From assembly GCA_016719165.1 (NCBI GenBank), contig JADKAJ010000010.1:1-34131 (forward strand): a stretch of 34,131 bases of DNA. Reading direction: 5' to 3'. Positions 15,923 to 25,000 of the stretch are shown piece by piece. The notes beneath the pieces are model-generated. The model ran no database searches, was not told the DNA's origin, and was given only the letters and a program-made list of their open reading frames with translations. The translations under genes were made by a program, and so were the position numbers. Positions within the stretch are counted from its first letter, which is position 1; each line of letters begins with the position of its first letter. The stretch is from Chitinophagaceae bacterium (lineage in GTDB: Bacteria > Bacteroidota > Bacteroidia > Chitinophagales > Chitinophagaceae).

Positions 15923-16666
15923 TTATATTGCCTTGGCTTCTTCATGTAATAAGCGAACAAGTTCCTCTACATTATCAGCCGCAACCAACTTCACACCGGC
16001 TTTTGCTGGTGGTAAACCAAAACCGGTTACTGTTGTCATCGGGTCGGCTGCTGAGGGTTCTGTTACTTTCAACGGCTTGGTACGGGCTGCCATGATCCCC
16101 CGCATATTGGGTATCCTCGCTTCTGCCATTCCCTTTTGTGCACTCACCACTGCCGGAAGAGCTACTTCATTTACTTCTTCGCCACCTTCAATTTCCCGGG
16201 TGATGGTTGCATTTCCACCTACCAGTTCAAATTTTGTGGCCAGCGAAATATAGGGGAGGTCTAAGAGCTCAGCCACCATTCCGCCGATGGAAGAGCCGTT
16301 GTAATCAATGGTTTCTTTACCGGTCAGTACCAGGTCATATCCCCCTTGTTTTGCCACTTCTGCAATTTGCGAAGCGATATAAAAACTATCATGGCTATCG
16401 GCATTTACCCGGATAGCTTCATCACCGCCAAGGGCCAGCGCTTTACGTATAATTGGTTCCGCATCTGCAGTGCCTACGGTTACCAGGTGAATGGTAGTGG
16501 AAGCATCCGCTTCTTTCAGTTCAATGGCCTTTACAAGGGCATACCATTCATCGTAGGGGTTGATGATCCACTGTACACCGTTCACATCGAATTTCGTGTT
16601 GTTATCGGTGAAAGCTATTTTTGCCGTTGTGTCCGGCGTTTTACTGATACAAACTAAAATTTTCAT
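15923..16666 (-). CDS. etfB: Electron transfer flavoprotein subunit beta
   Basis: This is the AMP-binding partner subunit of ETF, 247 residues. It opens with MKILVCISKTPDTTAKIAF. It contains VNGVQWIINPYDEWYALVKA, the nucleotide-binding loop around LTGKETIDYNGSSIGGMVAELL, and the partner-docking segment LPAVVSAQKGMAEARIPNMRGIMAA, which includes the recognition loop used to dock dehydrogenases. The order etfB then etfA with a 64-base gap is the usual operon. The start is the ATG at 16666, preceded by a candidate promoter 76 bases upstream that faces away from the plus-strand TPR gene at 16801. Confidence 0.96.
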   Translation of the reverse strand: MKILVCISKTPDTTAKIAFTDNNTKFDVNGVQWIINPYDEWYALVKAIELKEADASTTIHLVTVGTADAEPIIRKALALGGDEAIRVNADSHDSFYIASQIAEVAKQGGYDLVLTGKETIDYNGSSIGGMVAELLDLPYISLATKFELVGGNATITREIEGGEEVNEVALPAVVSAQKGMAEARIPNMRGIMAARTKPLKVTEPSAADPMTTVTGFGLPPAKAGVKLVAADNVEELVRLLHEEAKAI

Positions 16667-16741
16667 ATTACTCTTGTTTGTTATTACCCCGGTTCAGGTT
16701 TTGGGGTGAATCGTTAAAAATAGTTGTTTATGCAACTAAAA

Positions 16742-16749
16742 CAAAGATA
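16742..16749 (-). promoter_or_regulatory. Candidate -7 element of the etfB-etfA operon
   Basis: On the minus strand TATCTTTG matches TAnnTTTG exactly. The nearest TTTG upstream is 23 bases away, longer than ideal. It predicts a leader of about 70 bases. Confidence 0.42.
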
Positions 16750-16800
16750 AGTGATGCAAAGGTAAATCCGGGCAAATCCGGGTAAAATTTTTATATCAAC

Positions 16801-17112
16801 ATGGATCGGATTGAAAAGTTGAAAGAATTTCTGAAGGCCAGTCCCACGGACAGTTTTTTGCAACATGCCCTGGCGCTGGAATATATTAAGCTGGGTAATG
16901 ATGAAGAGGCCAGGCGTTTGTTTGAAGAACTCTTAAACAGGGAGCCGGGATATGTGGGGAGTTATTATCACCTGGCCAAGCTGCTGGAAAGGAATGATCA
17001 TACGGATGAAGCTATTACTGTATACGAAAGAGGAATGGAAGAAGCAAAGAAGGCAGGAGATAATCATGCGTTCGGAGAATTGAGGGGTGCTTATGAGGAA
17101 CTAACTTTTTAA
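16801..17112 (+). CDS. Small tetratricopeptide repeat protein, 103 aa
   Basis: This is a soluble all-helical protein with no signal peptide. Two TPR units are clear: FLQHALALEYIKLGNDEEARRL followed by FEELLNREPG, and VGSYYHLAKLLERNDHTDEA followed by ITVYERGMEEA. A final capping helix (HAFGELRGAYEEL) follows. TPRs bind protein partners; the partner is unknown. The stop codon is separated by a single base from the tilS ATG (TAA, G, ATG), so the two are almost certainly co-transcribed and translationally coupled, which suggests constant co-expression rather than a known joint function. No clear promoter was found in the 134 bases shared with the divergent etfB gene. Confidence 0.9.
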   Translation: MDRIEKLKEFLKASPTDSFLQHALALEYIKLGNDEEARRLFEELLNREPGYVGSYYHLAKLLERNDHTDEAITVYERGMEEAKKAGDNHAFGELRGAYEELTF

Positions 17113-17113
17113 G

Positions 17114-18472
17114 ATGAACCTGTTACAACAATTTCAGCACTTTATTAAAGAGCAACATCTTTTTTCACCAAAAGATAAACTGTTGCTGGCCGTCAGCGGC
17201 GGAGCAGATTCTGTTGTGTTATGTGAACTTTGCAAACAGGCAGGTTATGATTTTATCATTGCTCATTGTAATTTTCAACTGAGGGGAGAGGAGAGTGAAA
17301 GGGATGAACGGTTTGTAAACACACTTGGCGATAAGTATAATGTTGAGATAAAAGTGAAACGATTTGATACTACTCAATATGCCACTGAAAATAAAATTTC
17401 TATCCAGGAAGCAGCAAGGGCCCTGCGGTACGAATGGTTTGAGGAGTTAGTAAAGGAAGAGCTTGCAAAAGATTCCATTCATCATTCACCATTTACTGTA
17501 CACCTGCTTACTGCCCACCATAAGGATGATAATATTGAAACCCTGCTGATGAATTTTTTCAGGGGTACCGGGTTGCACGGATTGACGGGTATCCCTGTTT
17601 TATATGGTCATATTAAAAGACCATTGCTTGCGGTTTCAAAAGAAGAAATATTGCAATTTGCCAGGGAGAATAAACTTGATTTTGTGGAGGATTCTTCCAA
17701 CCAGTCTTCCAAATACACCAGGAATTATTTCCGAAATGAAATTATCCCTGCTATCAGCAATGTGTACCCGCAGGTTAAAGAGAACCTGCAGGATAATATC
17801 GAACGGTTCAAAGAAATTGAAAAGCTATACCAGTTAACGGTAGGTAATTTGAAGCAAAAACTTTGTAAACAGAAAGGAGCTGAATTGCATATACCTGTCA
17901 GGCAATTGATGGGTTTTAATAACAGGGCGCTGATCTATGAGATCATCCGGGACTATGGCTTTAATGAGAAACAAGTAGATGAACTGATCAAACTGGCCGC
18001 CAGTGAATCTGGCCGGTATATTGAGTCGCCTGTTTTGCAATACCGCATTATTAAACACCGGCACTGGTTTATAATCAGTCCGGCACAAAGTATTTCTGCT
18101 GCCCATATTGTAATTGAAAAAACGGATAGATCTGTTGGTTTTGAAAAAGGAATACTCCGGCTTGAAATGACCAGCAACCAGCACCCGGTAACCGACAACG
18201 AGGTCGCCTGTATCGATGCCAAAGAAATTTCTTTTCCTCTTTTACTCCGCCAATGGAAAACCGGCGACTATTTCTACCCGCTGGGAATGAAAAAAAAGAA
18301 AAAGCTATCCCGTTTTTTCATTGACCAGAAATTATCCAAAACCGAAAAAGAAAATACCTGGGTGATAGAGAGCAATAAAAAGATCATTTGGGTGGTTGGC
18401 CTCCGGGTAGATGATCGGTTTAAGGTAACAGCGAAAACAAAGCAGGTGCTCCGGGTTTCTTTAAAAACCTAA
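17114..18472 (+). CDS. tilS: tRNA(Ile)-lysidine synthetase
   Basis: This is an essential cytoplasmic enzyme that ligates lysine to C34 of the CAU-anticodon tRNA-Ile using ATP, switching it from Met to Ile identity. It has 452 residues. The N-type ATP-pyrophosphatase P-loop SGGADS is at 28-33 (LLLAVSGGADSVVLCEL), then AHCNFQLRGEESERDE, the TAHHKDDNIETLLMNFFRGTGLHGL motif, PLLAVSKEEI and the VEDSSNQSSKYTRNYFRNEIIP segment, all typical of TilS. The C-terminal tRNA-binding portion is present (WKTGDYFYPLGMKKKKKLSRFFIDQKL). The stop at 18470-18472 overlaps by 12 bases the end of the convergent rhomboid gene. Confidence 0.96.
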   Translation: MNLLQQFQHFIKEQHLFSPKDKLLLAVSGGADSVVLCELCKQAGYDFIIAHCNFQLRGEESERDERFVNTLGDKYNVEIKVKRFDTTQYATENKISIQEAARALRYEWFEELVKEELAKDSIHHSPFTVHLLTAHHKDDNIETLLMNFFRGTGLHGLTGIPVLYGHIKRPLLAVSKEEILQFARENKLDFVEDSSNQSSKYTRNYFRNEIIPAISNVYPQVKENLQDNIERFKEIEKLYQLTVGNLKQKLCKQKGAELHIPVRQLMGFNNRALIYEIIRDYGFNEKQVDELIKLAASESGRYIESPVLQYRIIKHRHWFIISPAQSISAAHIVIEKTDRSVGFEKGILRLEMTSNQHPVTDNEVACIDAKEISFPLLLRQWKTGDYFYPLGMKKKKKLSRFFIDQKLSKTEKENTWVIESNKKIIWVVGLRVDDRFKVTAKTKQVLRVSLKT

Positions 18473-19113
18473 GCTATTTCTTATTTTCCACACAAACTGT
18501 TCTGCCGGCTGATAATCGGTTTTTAAAATCGCTGCTGCCGCAATAATGAAACCGATGCCGAATAATGCTCCCCAGATATGGGCAGAGTGATTCACATTAT
18601 CTTTTGCCTGCTTTTCAAGATACGTGGAAGCGATCAGGTACACCGGTCCGAATATATACCCGGGAATGATCGGGGGAATAAAAAGAAACCCAATTTGGCC
18701 GTAGGATCAAATAATATTCCGGCAAACACCACCGCACTGACTGCACCGGAAGCGCCGAGACTGCGGTAATAGTAATCATTCCTGTGCCTGATGAAAGTAG
18801 GGATAAGACAAACGAACAAGGCAACTATATACATACCGAGGTACATGAATTTTCCTTTTTCTGCAAAGAGGATCGGGCTGGCAAAACTCCGCTCTACAAA
18901 TTCTCCAAACATGTATAGGGAGAACATATTAAAAATGAGGTGAGGAACATCAGCATGTATCAGTCCGCAGGTGATAAAACGATACCATTGATTTTGTTTG
19001 GTGACGGCAGGGGGATAAAAGATCAGGTCATCAATGATTTTTTGATTACTGAAGGCACTGAAAGAAATAATAACCGTAATGATGATAATGATAAGTGTGA
19101 TTGATAATTCCAT
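18461..19113 (-). pseudogene. Rhomboid family intramembrane serine protease, single-base frameshift
   Basis: This encodes a rhomboid protease that cleaves transmembrane substrates within the membrane. The upstream piece (18634-19113) holds the N-terminal helix, the loop WYRFITCGLIHADVPHLIFNMFSLYMFGEFVE, and the nucleophile motif GASGAVSAV. The downstream piece (18461-18643) holds the catalytic-His helix, NHSAHIWGALFGIGFIIA. The two are out of frame. The break is at the run of five G at 18672-18676 (five C on the coding strand): with six C, the reading becomes FLFPPIIPGYIFGPVYLIAS and the whole rhomboid fold is restored (about 217 residues). As written, the product ends at 18634 after PGIYSDRCT and lacks the His. 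A homopolymer base-calling error is the simplest explanation. It sits 29 bases downstream of rlmH, probably in the same operon. Confidence 0.85.
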
Positions 19114-19142
19114 GCTGTTAGATTCAGGGCTGAAAATAAAAA

Positions 19143-19616
19143 TTATTTATGATGATACTTTTCGTTTTTTAAAATGGTGCAGGCCCTGTATACCTGTTCG
19201 GCCAGTATCAGCCTGACAAGCTGGTGGGGAAAAACCAGTTGGGACAGGCTCCATTTATAATTGGCTCTTTTCAATACCCTCTCATCAATACCAAAAGCAC
19301 CACCAATCAGGAAAACAATATGCTTTATACTTTCATTGGCCCTTGCCTGGATAAAACCGGCCAGTTCCTCCGAGCTCAGTTGTTTTCCTCTTTCATCCAG
19401 TGCCACGAGGTAATCATCTTTATTCAGCCATTCCAGTATTGTTTCACCTTCTTTTTTTTTCAGGTCCATCTCACTCAGCATGCCCGCATTTTTAGGTACC
19501 GGGATAATGCTCCATTCCACCTTATAATATCTTGAGATGCGGCGGGTGAATTCTTCCACACCTTCCTTTACATATGTTTCATTGGCTTTCCCGATTGACC
19601 AGAATGATATCTTCAT
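19143..19616 (-). CDS. rlmH: 23S rRNA (pseudouridine(1915)-N(3))-methyltransferase
   Basis: This is a SPOUT-class methyltransferase that uses S-adenosylmethionine to modify pseudouridine 1915 in helix 69 of 23S rRNA on assembled ribosomes. It has 157 residues, the standard RlmH length. Recognisable parts are MKISFWSIGKANETYVKEGVEEF at the start, LDERGKQLSSEELAGFI, the SAM-binding knot IVFLIGGAFGIDERV, and the conserved C-terminus SLSQLVFPHQLVRLILAEQVYRA followed by NEKYHHK. The upstream terminator at 19629-19657 separates it from the FecR-like gene, so its promoter must lie within the 56-base gap or depend on readthrough. Confidence 0.96.
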   Translation of the reverse strand: MKISFWSIGKANETYVKEGVEEFTRRISRYYKVEWSIIPVPKNAGMLSEMDLKKKEGETILEWLNKDDYLVALDERGKQLSSEELAGFIQARANESIKHIVFLIGGAFGIDERVLKRANYKWSLSQLVFPHQLVRLILAEQVYRACTILKNEKYHHK

Positions 19617-19628
19617 TGGTTAAAAATA

Positions 19629-19657
19629 GAAAAGTCCTGCCATAGCAGGACTTTTTT
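19629..19657 (-). terminator. Terminator of the CHASE2/FecR-like operon
   Basis: AAAAGTCCTGC and GCAGGACTTTT (19630-19640 with 19645-19655) form a perfect 11-bp stem with a 4-base loop. On the minus strand it is followed by TTTTCTATTTTT; on the plus strand by TTTTTT, so it could work both ways. It lies 16 bases after the stop at 19673. Confidence 0.85.
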
Positions 19658-19672
19658 GCCGGGTTAATCGGT

Positions 19673-20572
19673 TTATTTTATTTCATAGTCTTTTTTGAAA
19701 GACATGAGTGTGCTTCGGTACAAAGCATTCGCCGGATCAAGCGTTGCCGCTTTTGTGTAGTACTGGTACGCTTCAGAAAGATAGTGTGCATCTTCCAGCA
19801 TGAACGCTGTACGATAGGCCTGCTCTGCCGGTCCCTCAAACTGGGCTCCCTGTTTGAGAATATCATTCAGCAGTGAAGAAAAAACTTCTTTTGAAACATA
19901 ATTCAATACTTTTCTTTCCTCATTTTCTTCTCCTTTAACAGCTGAAATCCAGTAATACGTTTCGCCGGTTTTCATCCGGGCGGTGAATGCAGGGATAGAA
20001 ATTTTTAACTTGCTGACAGTGGTAGCATAAAAAGGCTCAGCTATGTTCTCACTATTATACAGGAAGAAATCAAATTGTTTTGCATCAGCATATGATTTCC
20101 ATGACAATGGGAATTCACCACCGGAATAATTAACAGTATCCAGCCGGGGATCAACCCAGATATTATTGATGCCACGGGTTACTGCACCCACATTGTTCAT
20201 ATAGGCTTTACGATTACTGCCCGGCGATCCGCCGGATTTGGTCATTTGTGCCCATACATATTTTACATAATTCGCACTTACTGAGTTGCTGCTTACTTTA
20301 CAGGAATCACCAAACTGGTTAAGCCGGTAGGTACCTGCTTTAGTAAGGGTAAACATTGCTACTTCATTACAGATAAGCGTAACGGCAGAGGATGGCCCTA
20401 CTTTGATAGTGGCAGTACTGTTCATGGTTTTGCCCACTTTGGCTTTACTTTCAGCATTGTTTTCTACAACCGTTACATTCCCCTTGAAACTGTAAAGCAG
20501 GAAACTGCTGTTTTGCGCCCCGGCCGTTAGTCCGAATACAGAAAGTAGAATAAGAAAGTTCAGCTTTTTCAT
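19673..20572 (-). CDS. Secreted FecR-like protein with C-terminal TPR-like helices
   Basis: This encodes 299 residues with signal peptide MKKLNFLILLSVFGLTAGA, cut near AQN. Residues 27-90 (YSFKGNVTVVENNAESKAKVG, TIKVGPSSAVTLIC, FTLTKAGTYRL) resemble the beta-rich FecR periplasmic domain: a hydrophobic, glycine-punctuated strand pattern as in sensors of cell-envelope signals. No cytoplasmic part is present, so this is not a classical anti-sigma factor. Residues 150-215 look like a fibronectin-type domain (GGEFPLSWKSYADAKQFDFFL, KTGETYYWISAVK). Residues 245-297 form one or two TPR-like helix pairs (EQAYRTAFMLEDAHYLSEAYQYY, KAATLDPANALYRSTL). It lies 27 bases after the CHASE2 gene and is surely co-transcribed with it. 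The FecR assignment is by eye. A role in passing a periplasmic signal between CHASE2 and another partner is inference. Confidence 0.72.
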   Translation of the reverse strand: MKKLNFLILLSVFGLTAGAQNSSFLLYSFKGNVTVVENNAESKAKVGKTMNSTATIKVGPSSAVTLICNEVAMFTLTKAGTYRLNQFGDSCKVSSNSVSANYVKYVWAQMTKSGGSPGSNRKAYMNNVGAVTRGINNIWVDPRLDTVNYSGGEFPLSWKSYADAKQFDFFLYNSENIAEPFYATTVSKLKISIPAFTARMKTGETYYWISAVKGEENEERKVLNYVSKEVFSSLLNDILKQGAQFEGPAEQAYRTAFMLEDAHYLSEAYQYYTKAATLDPANALYRSTLMSFKKDYEIK

Positions 20573-20599
20573 TTTATATGTTTTTTAGATCAATCCCTT

Positions 20600-21844
20600 T
20601 TAATGGTGGTGCGGTTTGAAAATAGTATTGTAATGAAATTTTTTGTGCATCCATACTGCCCAGGCTTCATAAAAATAGATGACGTCTACCGCCATAATGA
20701 TAACGACCAGGCTCAGTTTCATATCCAGTTTAATACTATACGCATCGTAAAAATAAATCCCGAGATATGCAAAAAGCAATACTGCGGCAACCTGTATTAT
20801 TTTAGCTACTAAATGGAACCAGATATGGTTTTCGAGGTAATACCGGATAAAAAAAGACATGAACAGCCAGCAAACTACCACCGCAATTAATAAATTCACC
20901 CACGAAGGTACTTTTTTTATATAGTTGTTCCCTAAAACCATGGAGATGATATTGGCATGTACCACAATTCCGTTCATGTCGGGCCGGGATTTACCCGCAA
21001 ACCGTTCATTCATAGGAGTGAATTTTTTATCCAGAATATCTGTCGGATCCCTGTTGATATAACCCAGCAGGGCAATTTTACCTTCAATTGCCTTTCGTTC
21101 AAAACTCCCGGTCAATAAATTATCATACTCTATCACCTGGTATTTATCCACTCTACGTTCATAATTTATTTGCACTTGCTTACCTTCTTTCTTTTTGATC
21201 TTTTGAAAGGCGGTAGAATCGTAAGCCTGAATAATAGCACTGGTAAAGGAATTGTAACTATTATTTTTATAATCTTTCAGGAACGGATCGTAATAACGCA
21301 ATGAGGCAAGCTCATCACTAAAAAAATTGGCGTACCCGTATGTGGCTGCATTTTTAAAATAATCACCGGTTATTGTTATTGTATCTCCATCCTTGCCGGA
21401 CAGATTGAGTTTTGTTGCAGCAATAAAATTTTTATGCTTACCAAATGATGCAGAAAGAAGAGAGTCCTGGTAAGGATCTTTAGCTTCTTCAAAAAGAGCA
21501 TCCAGCGCAATGACTTTAGGATTGTTCTCTGCCGTTTTATCTATGATCATTGACAGCAGTTCCCGGTCTGCATGGCCAATATTAATGATAACAATATTCT
21601 TGTCGAGTGAATCTGCACTTTTTCCTAATTCCGCATAAGCTAAATCGGTATAGTCGAAGTCCTTTAATCCCATTTTCAAAGGATTCAGTACATACAGATT
21701 AAGAGGAATGCTGCCCAACCCGACAATAAAAATGAAAACCCAGATGGTTGCAAAAACAGTATCCCGTTCAAGCAGGTATTTGGTAAAATGTGTTCCGAAT
21801 CTTTTGGCGCCAGTTCCATTTTGCCCGTGTGGTGGCTTCTTCAT
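20600..21844 (-). CDS. CHASE2 domain membrane protein without output domain
   Basis: This encodes 414 residues. A cytoplasmic N-terminus leads to one helix (about 30-52). A large periplasmic CHASE2 domain follows (about 58-312), with the family core KNIVIINIGHADRELLSMI and the strand PKVIALDALFEE, then IEGKIALLGYINRD and PDMNGIVVHANIISMVLG near its end. Three more helices close the protein (about 316-335, 346-365, 377-395), before a short cationic tail ending in three His. CHASE2 is an extracytoplasmic sensor usually fused to a cyclase, histidine kinase or Ser/Thr kinase. Here there is no cytoplasmic effector, so any signal must pass through a partner. It is the first gene of a two-gene operon with the FecR-like gene (27-base gap) and diverges from the caspase-TPR gene across 175 bases. 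Confidence 0.88.
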   Translation of the reverse strand: MKKPPHGQNGTGAKRFGTHFTKYLLERDTVFATIWVFIFIVGLGSIPLNLYVLNPLKMGLKDFDYTDLAYAELGKSADSLDKNIVIINIGHADRELLSMIIDKTAENNPKVIALDALFEEAKDPYQDSLLSASFGKHKNFIAATKLNLSGKDGDTITITGDYFKNAATYGYANFFSDELASLRYYDPFLKDYKNNSYNSFTSAIIQAYDSTAFQKIKKKEGKQVQINYERRVDKYQVIEYDNLLTGSFERKAIEGKIALLGYINRDPTDILDKKFTPMNERFAGKSRPDMNGIVVHANIISMVLGNNYIKKVPSWVNLLIAVVVCWLFMSFFIRYYLENHIWFHLVAKIIQVAAVLLFAYLGIYFYDAYSIKLDMKLSLVVIIMAVDVIYFYEAWAVWMHKKFHYNTIFKPHHH

Positions 21845-22019
21845 GACATTGCTTTGTAGGTTGTTGGTGGTTTGTTTTGTATGATTCCTTAATACAGTTC
21901 AGGGTTGCAGCTTATCTGTATTTTAACCTGGCTTGTTTTATAGATACCTTCTTGAGGGTATTTGTGTCCCGGTTTAACTGCCATTACCCTGTAAATCCGT
22001 AATTTAGAAAATCTAATTT

Positions 22020-25000
22020 ATGCGAATTTCCTTATCCATAATGATACTTGGCCTGGTAATTCTCTTTTCAGGTTATAAAGCTGCGGCCCAATCACCACCC
22101 ACTCCAAGGGATACCAGCATCAAAGGACCGCAAACTTTTGCAATAATTATGGGGATATCAAAGTACAAATATGTCCGGCCCTTATCGTATGCAGATAAGG
22201 ATGCTGAAATGTTCAGGGATTACCTGAAATCGCCTGCCGGAGGTAGTATAAGTACAGATAATATTTTCATTTTGCTTAATGAACAGGCTTTGTCCACCAA
22301 TTTCTGGAGTAAAGGTTTTAAATGGCTGGATGCAAAAAAACTGCAAAAAGGGGACCGATTATTTATATACCTGGCCGGCCATGGTGATGCAATTGATGAA
22401 GACCAGTTTTTTTACCTGACTTATGACTGCAATCCTGCCGGGGATAAGAATAATTATATAGCAGGAGGCAATGTGCAGCTTTTTAACCTGAAGAAAAAAA
22501 TTGCAAAAGAAACTGCCAAGGGAGCAGAAGTATTTTTCATCATGGATGCCTGCCGCACCAGTGAATTGCCGGGTGGGACAGAAGGACAAAATTTTTTGAA
22601 TACCGCTATTTCAGAAAAAAGGGCAGGAGAGATCATCATGCTGGCAACAGGAGCGGGGCAGGAATCGCTGGAGGATGCTTCAATAGGTACAGGCCATGGG
22701 TTATTTACTTATTACCTGGTGGATGGGTTGAATGGTCTTGCTGACTCAGAAGGTACCCCGGATAATAAAGTGACATTAGCGGAAATACAAAAGTATGTAG
22801 ATAAGAATGTGCCTGCTGTGGCGCAGCAGCGTTTCAGGCGAAAACAAGATCCTTATTTCTGTTGCAATGAGAATAGTGACAAAGTAGTAAGTATTGTAGA
22901 TGCTGAACACCTGAAAAAATGGATGGAGACAAGAAAAAAGGGACCTGGTAATTCTTTTACCGGGAACCTGCGGAATAAAAGAGTATATACAGCCCCGGCA
23001 GATACGCAATTGCTGCAAACGTACTCCCTGTTTAATGAGGCTGTAAAACAGAATAAGCTGACGGGTAAAGAATCAGCGGAATTTTATTATAGTTTGCTCG
23101 AAAATAAATTCCCCGGTAATGCATACACTACGGATGCACAATCAACGTTGGCTGTTGAGTTCATCAATTTTGCACAAACAAAGATCAACCTTTACCTGGA
23201 CTGCAAGGATGCTGTTGCTATACAACGGATAAGGGCACAGCTGGATGATGAAGATAAAACAGATGAAATTGCTGCCAGTGTAGACCGGATGGAAAAAGTT
23301 GCCCAGCAGGAGTTTTATGAAGTGGGAATTATGCTGGAAAAGGCCATTAATATTATCCGGCAGGATGATCCTGATTTTGCTGAATCTCTTACCGGCCGGA
23401 TGTACTTTTTTAAAGCCAGGGGTTATTTTGGTAAAGCGAAAAAAGCAGTTGACATCACCAAAGCTTTTGAATATGCGTACAATGCGTTTGCCAAGGATAA
23501 GAATGCTGCTTATATCTTAAATACTATTTCCTCCCTGCACCTGGACAATAATAATTATGACAGTGCTATTTTCTATGCCAAGAAAGCGATGATAACGGCT
23601 CCCCGGTGGCGATATCCATATGTTACACTGGCTTTTGCTTACCGGACATTAAATAAACCGGATTCTGCCATAAAATATTATCTTAAATCCATAGAAGTGG
23701 ACCCCCGTAATGCTGATGCTTATGTGGATCTTGGCCACTATTATTTTTCACTTTCAAAAGGGGATTCAGCTATTGCTTATTATGAATGGGCTTTAGCGAT
23801 AGAGCCGGGTAATATTTATGCGGGTAATAATATTGGCTGGCTTTATTTTAACCGGAAAAAATATGTTGATGCCATCAGGTATTTCAAGAGCAGTATACTA
23901 ACAGATCCAAAATTCATAAATGCCTACAATGGATTGGGTAAAAGCTTTTTTGAATTGAAAGAATATGACTCGGCCAGGATCTATTATTCAAAAGCATTTG
24001 CCAACTACCAGGATAAGTCTATAGTGAATGTGTATATCGGGAATTTTTACCGTGACCTTAAAGCCTATGATTCTGCAAAAGTGTATTACCGTTTGGCAGC
24101 TGCACTTGCTCCTGATTATGAGGAAGCCTATAATAACCTGGGTCGTTCAAGTTTTGCCTTAAAACAATATGATTCTGCCCGCCTGTTTTACCGGCAGGCC
24201 CTGCAGGCAAATCCCTATTCTGCTTTTGCACTGATCAATATGGGATTGGTGTTCAAAGAACTAAAGGAAACAGATTCTACCTATAATTATTTTCAAAAAG
24301 CTATTTGGCTTGAGCCTAAGAATCCCTCTATACTGAATAACCTGGGTGTTATTTATGGAGAAGATAAAAATTATGATTCGGCCAAGAAATATTTCCGGAG
24401 GGCTTTATTTGTAAGACCGAATTATAAACCAGCATCCAAAAACCTGATGCTGATTTTCAAAGAACTGAACCAACTTGATTCAGTCACAAATTTTCTGAAA
24501 GGCTCTTCCCTGTTTGATCCCGGCAGTACATCATTTATGAATGATATGGGTCTGGCTTTCCTGGATCAGAAAAGGTACGATTCAGCACGATGGTATATAC
24601 GAAAAGCTATTATGCTGGATCCGGTCAACCCGCAATTATTAAATAACATGGGAAGGGTGCTACAGAGTATGAAACAATATGATTCAGCCAGGGTCTATAT
24701 CCAGAAAGCCATATCAGTTGATCCGGAGAACGCTGTGCTGTTAATGCGGCTGGCCGATGTTTTCAAACAACAGAAACGACCCGATTCAGCAGCCCACTAT
24801 TTCAAAAGGCAATTTGCTATAAATGCAGTTTCAAACAGTGCGCCAACTTACCAGTCGATTGGCAGTTTCTTTGCGGAGATGAAAATGCCGGATTCTGCAG
24901 TGATATATTATAAAAAGGCAATTTCGGCTGATCCGGCATACATTACCGCTTATATCAATGCAGGTAACACCTATATGGAACTGGAAGAAAATGATTCAGC

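Noticed and set aside
18634..18690. Programmed ribosomal frameshift in the rhomboid gene
   Set aside because: A five-G run lacks a slippery heptamer with a downstream pseudoknot, and rhomboids are not known to use one; a sequencing error or mutation is simpler.
21845..22019. Promoters for the divergent CHASE2 and caspase genes
   Set aside because: Only partial matches (TATTTGTG at about 21959) with poor spacing to a TTG; not good enough to annotate.
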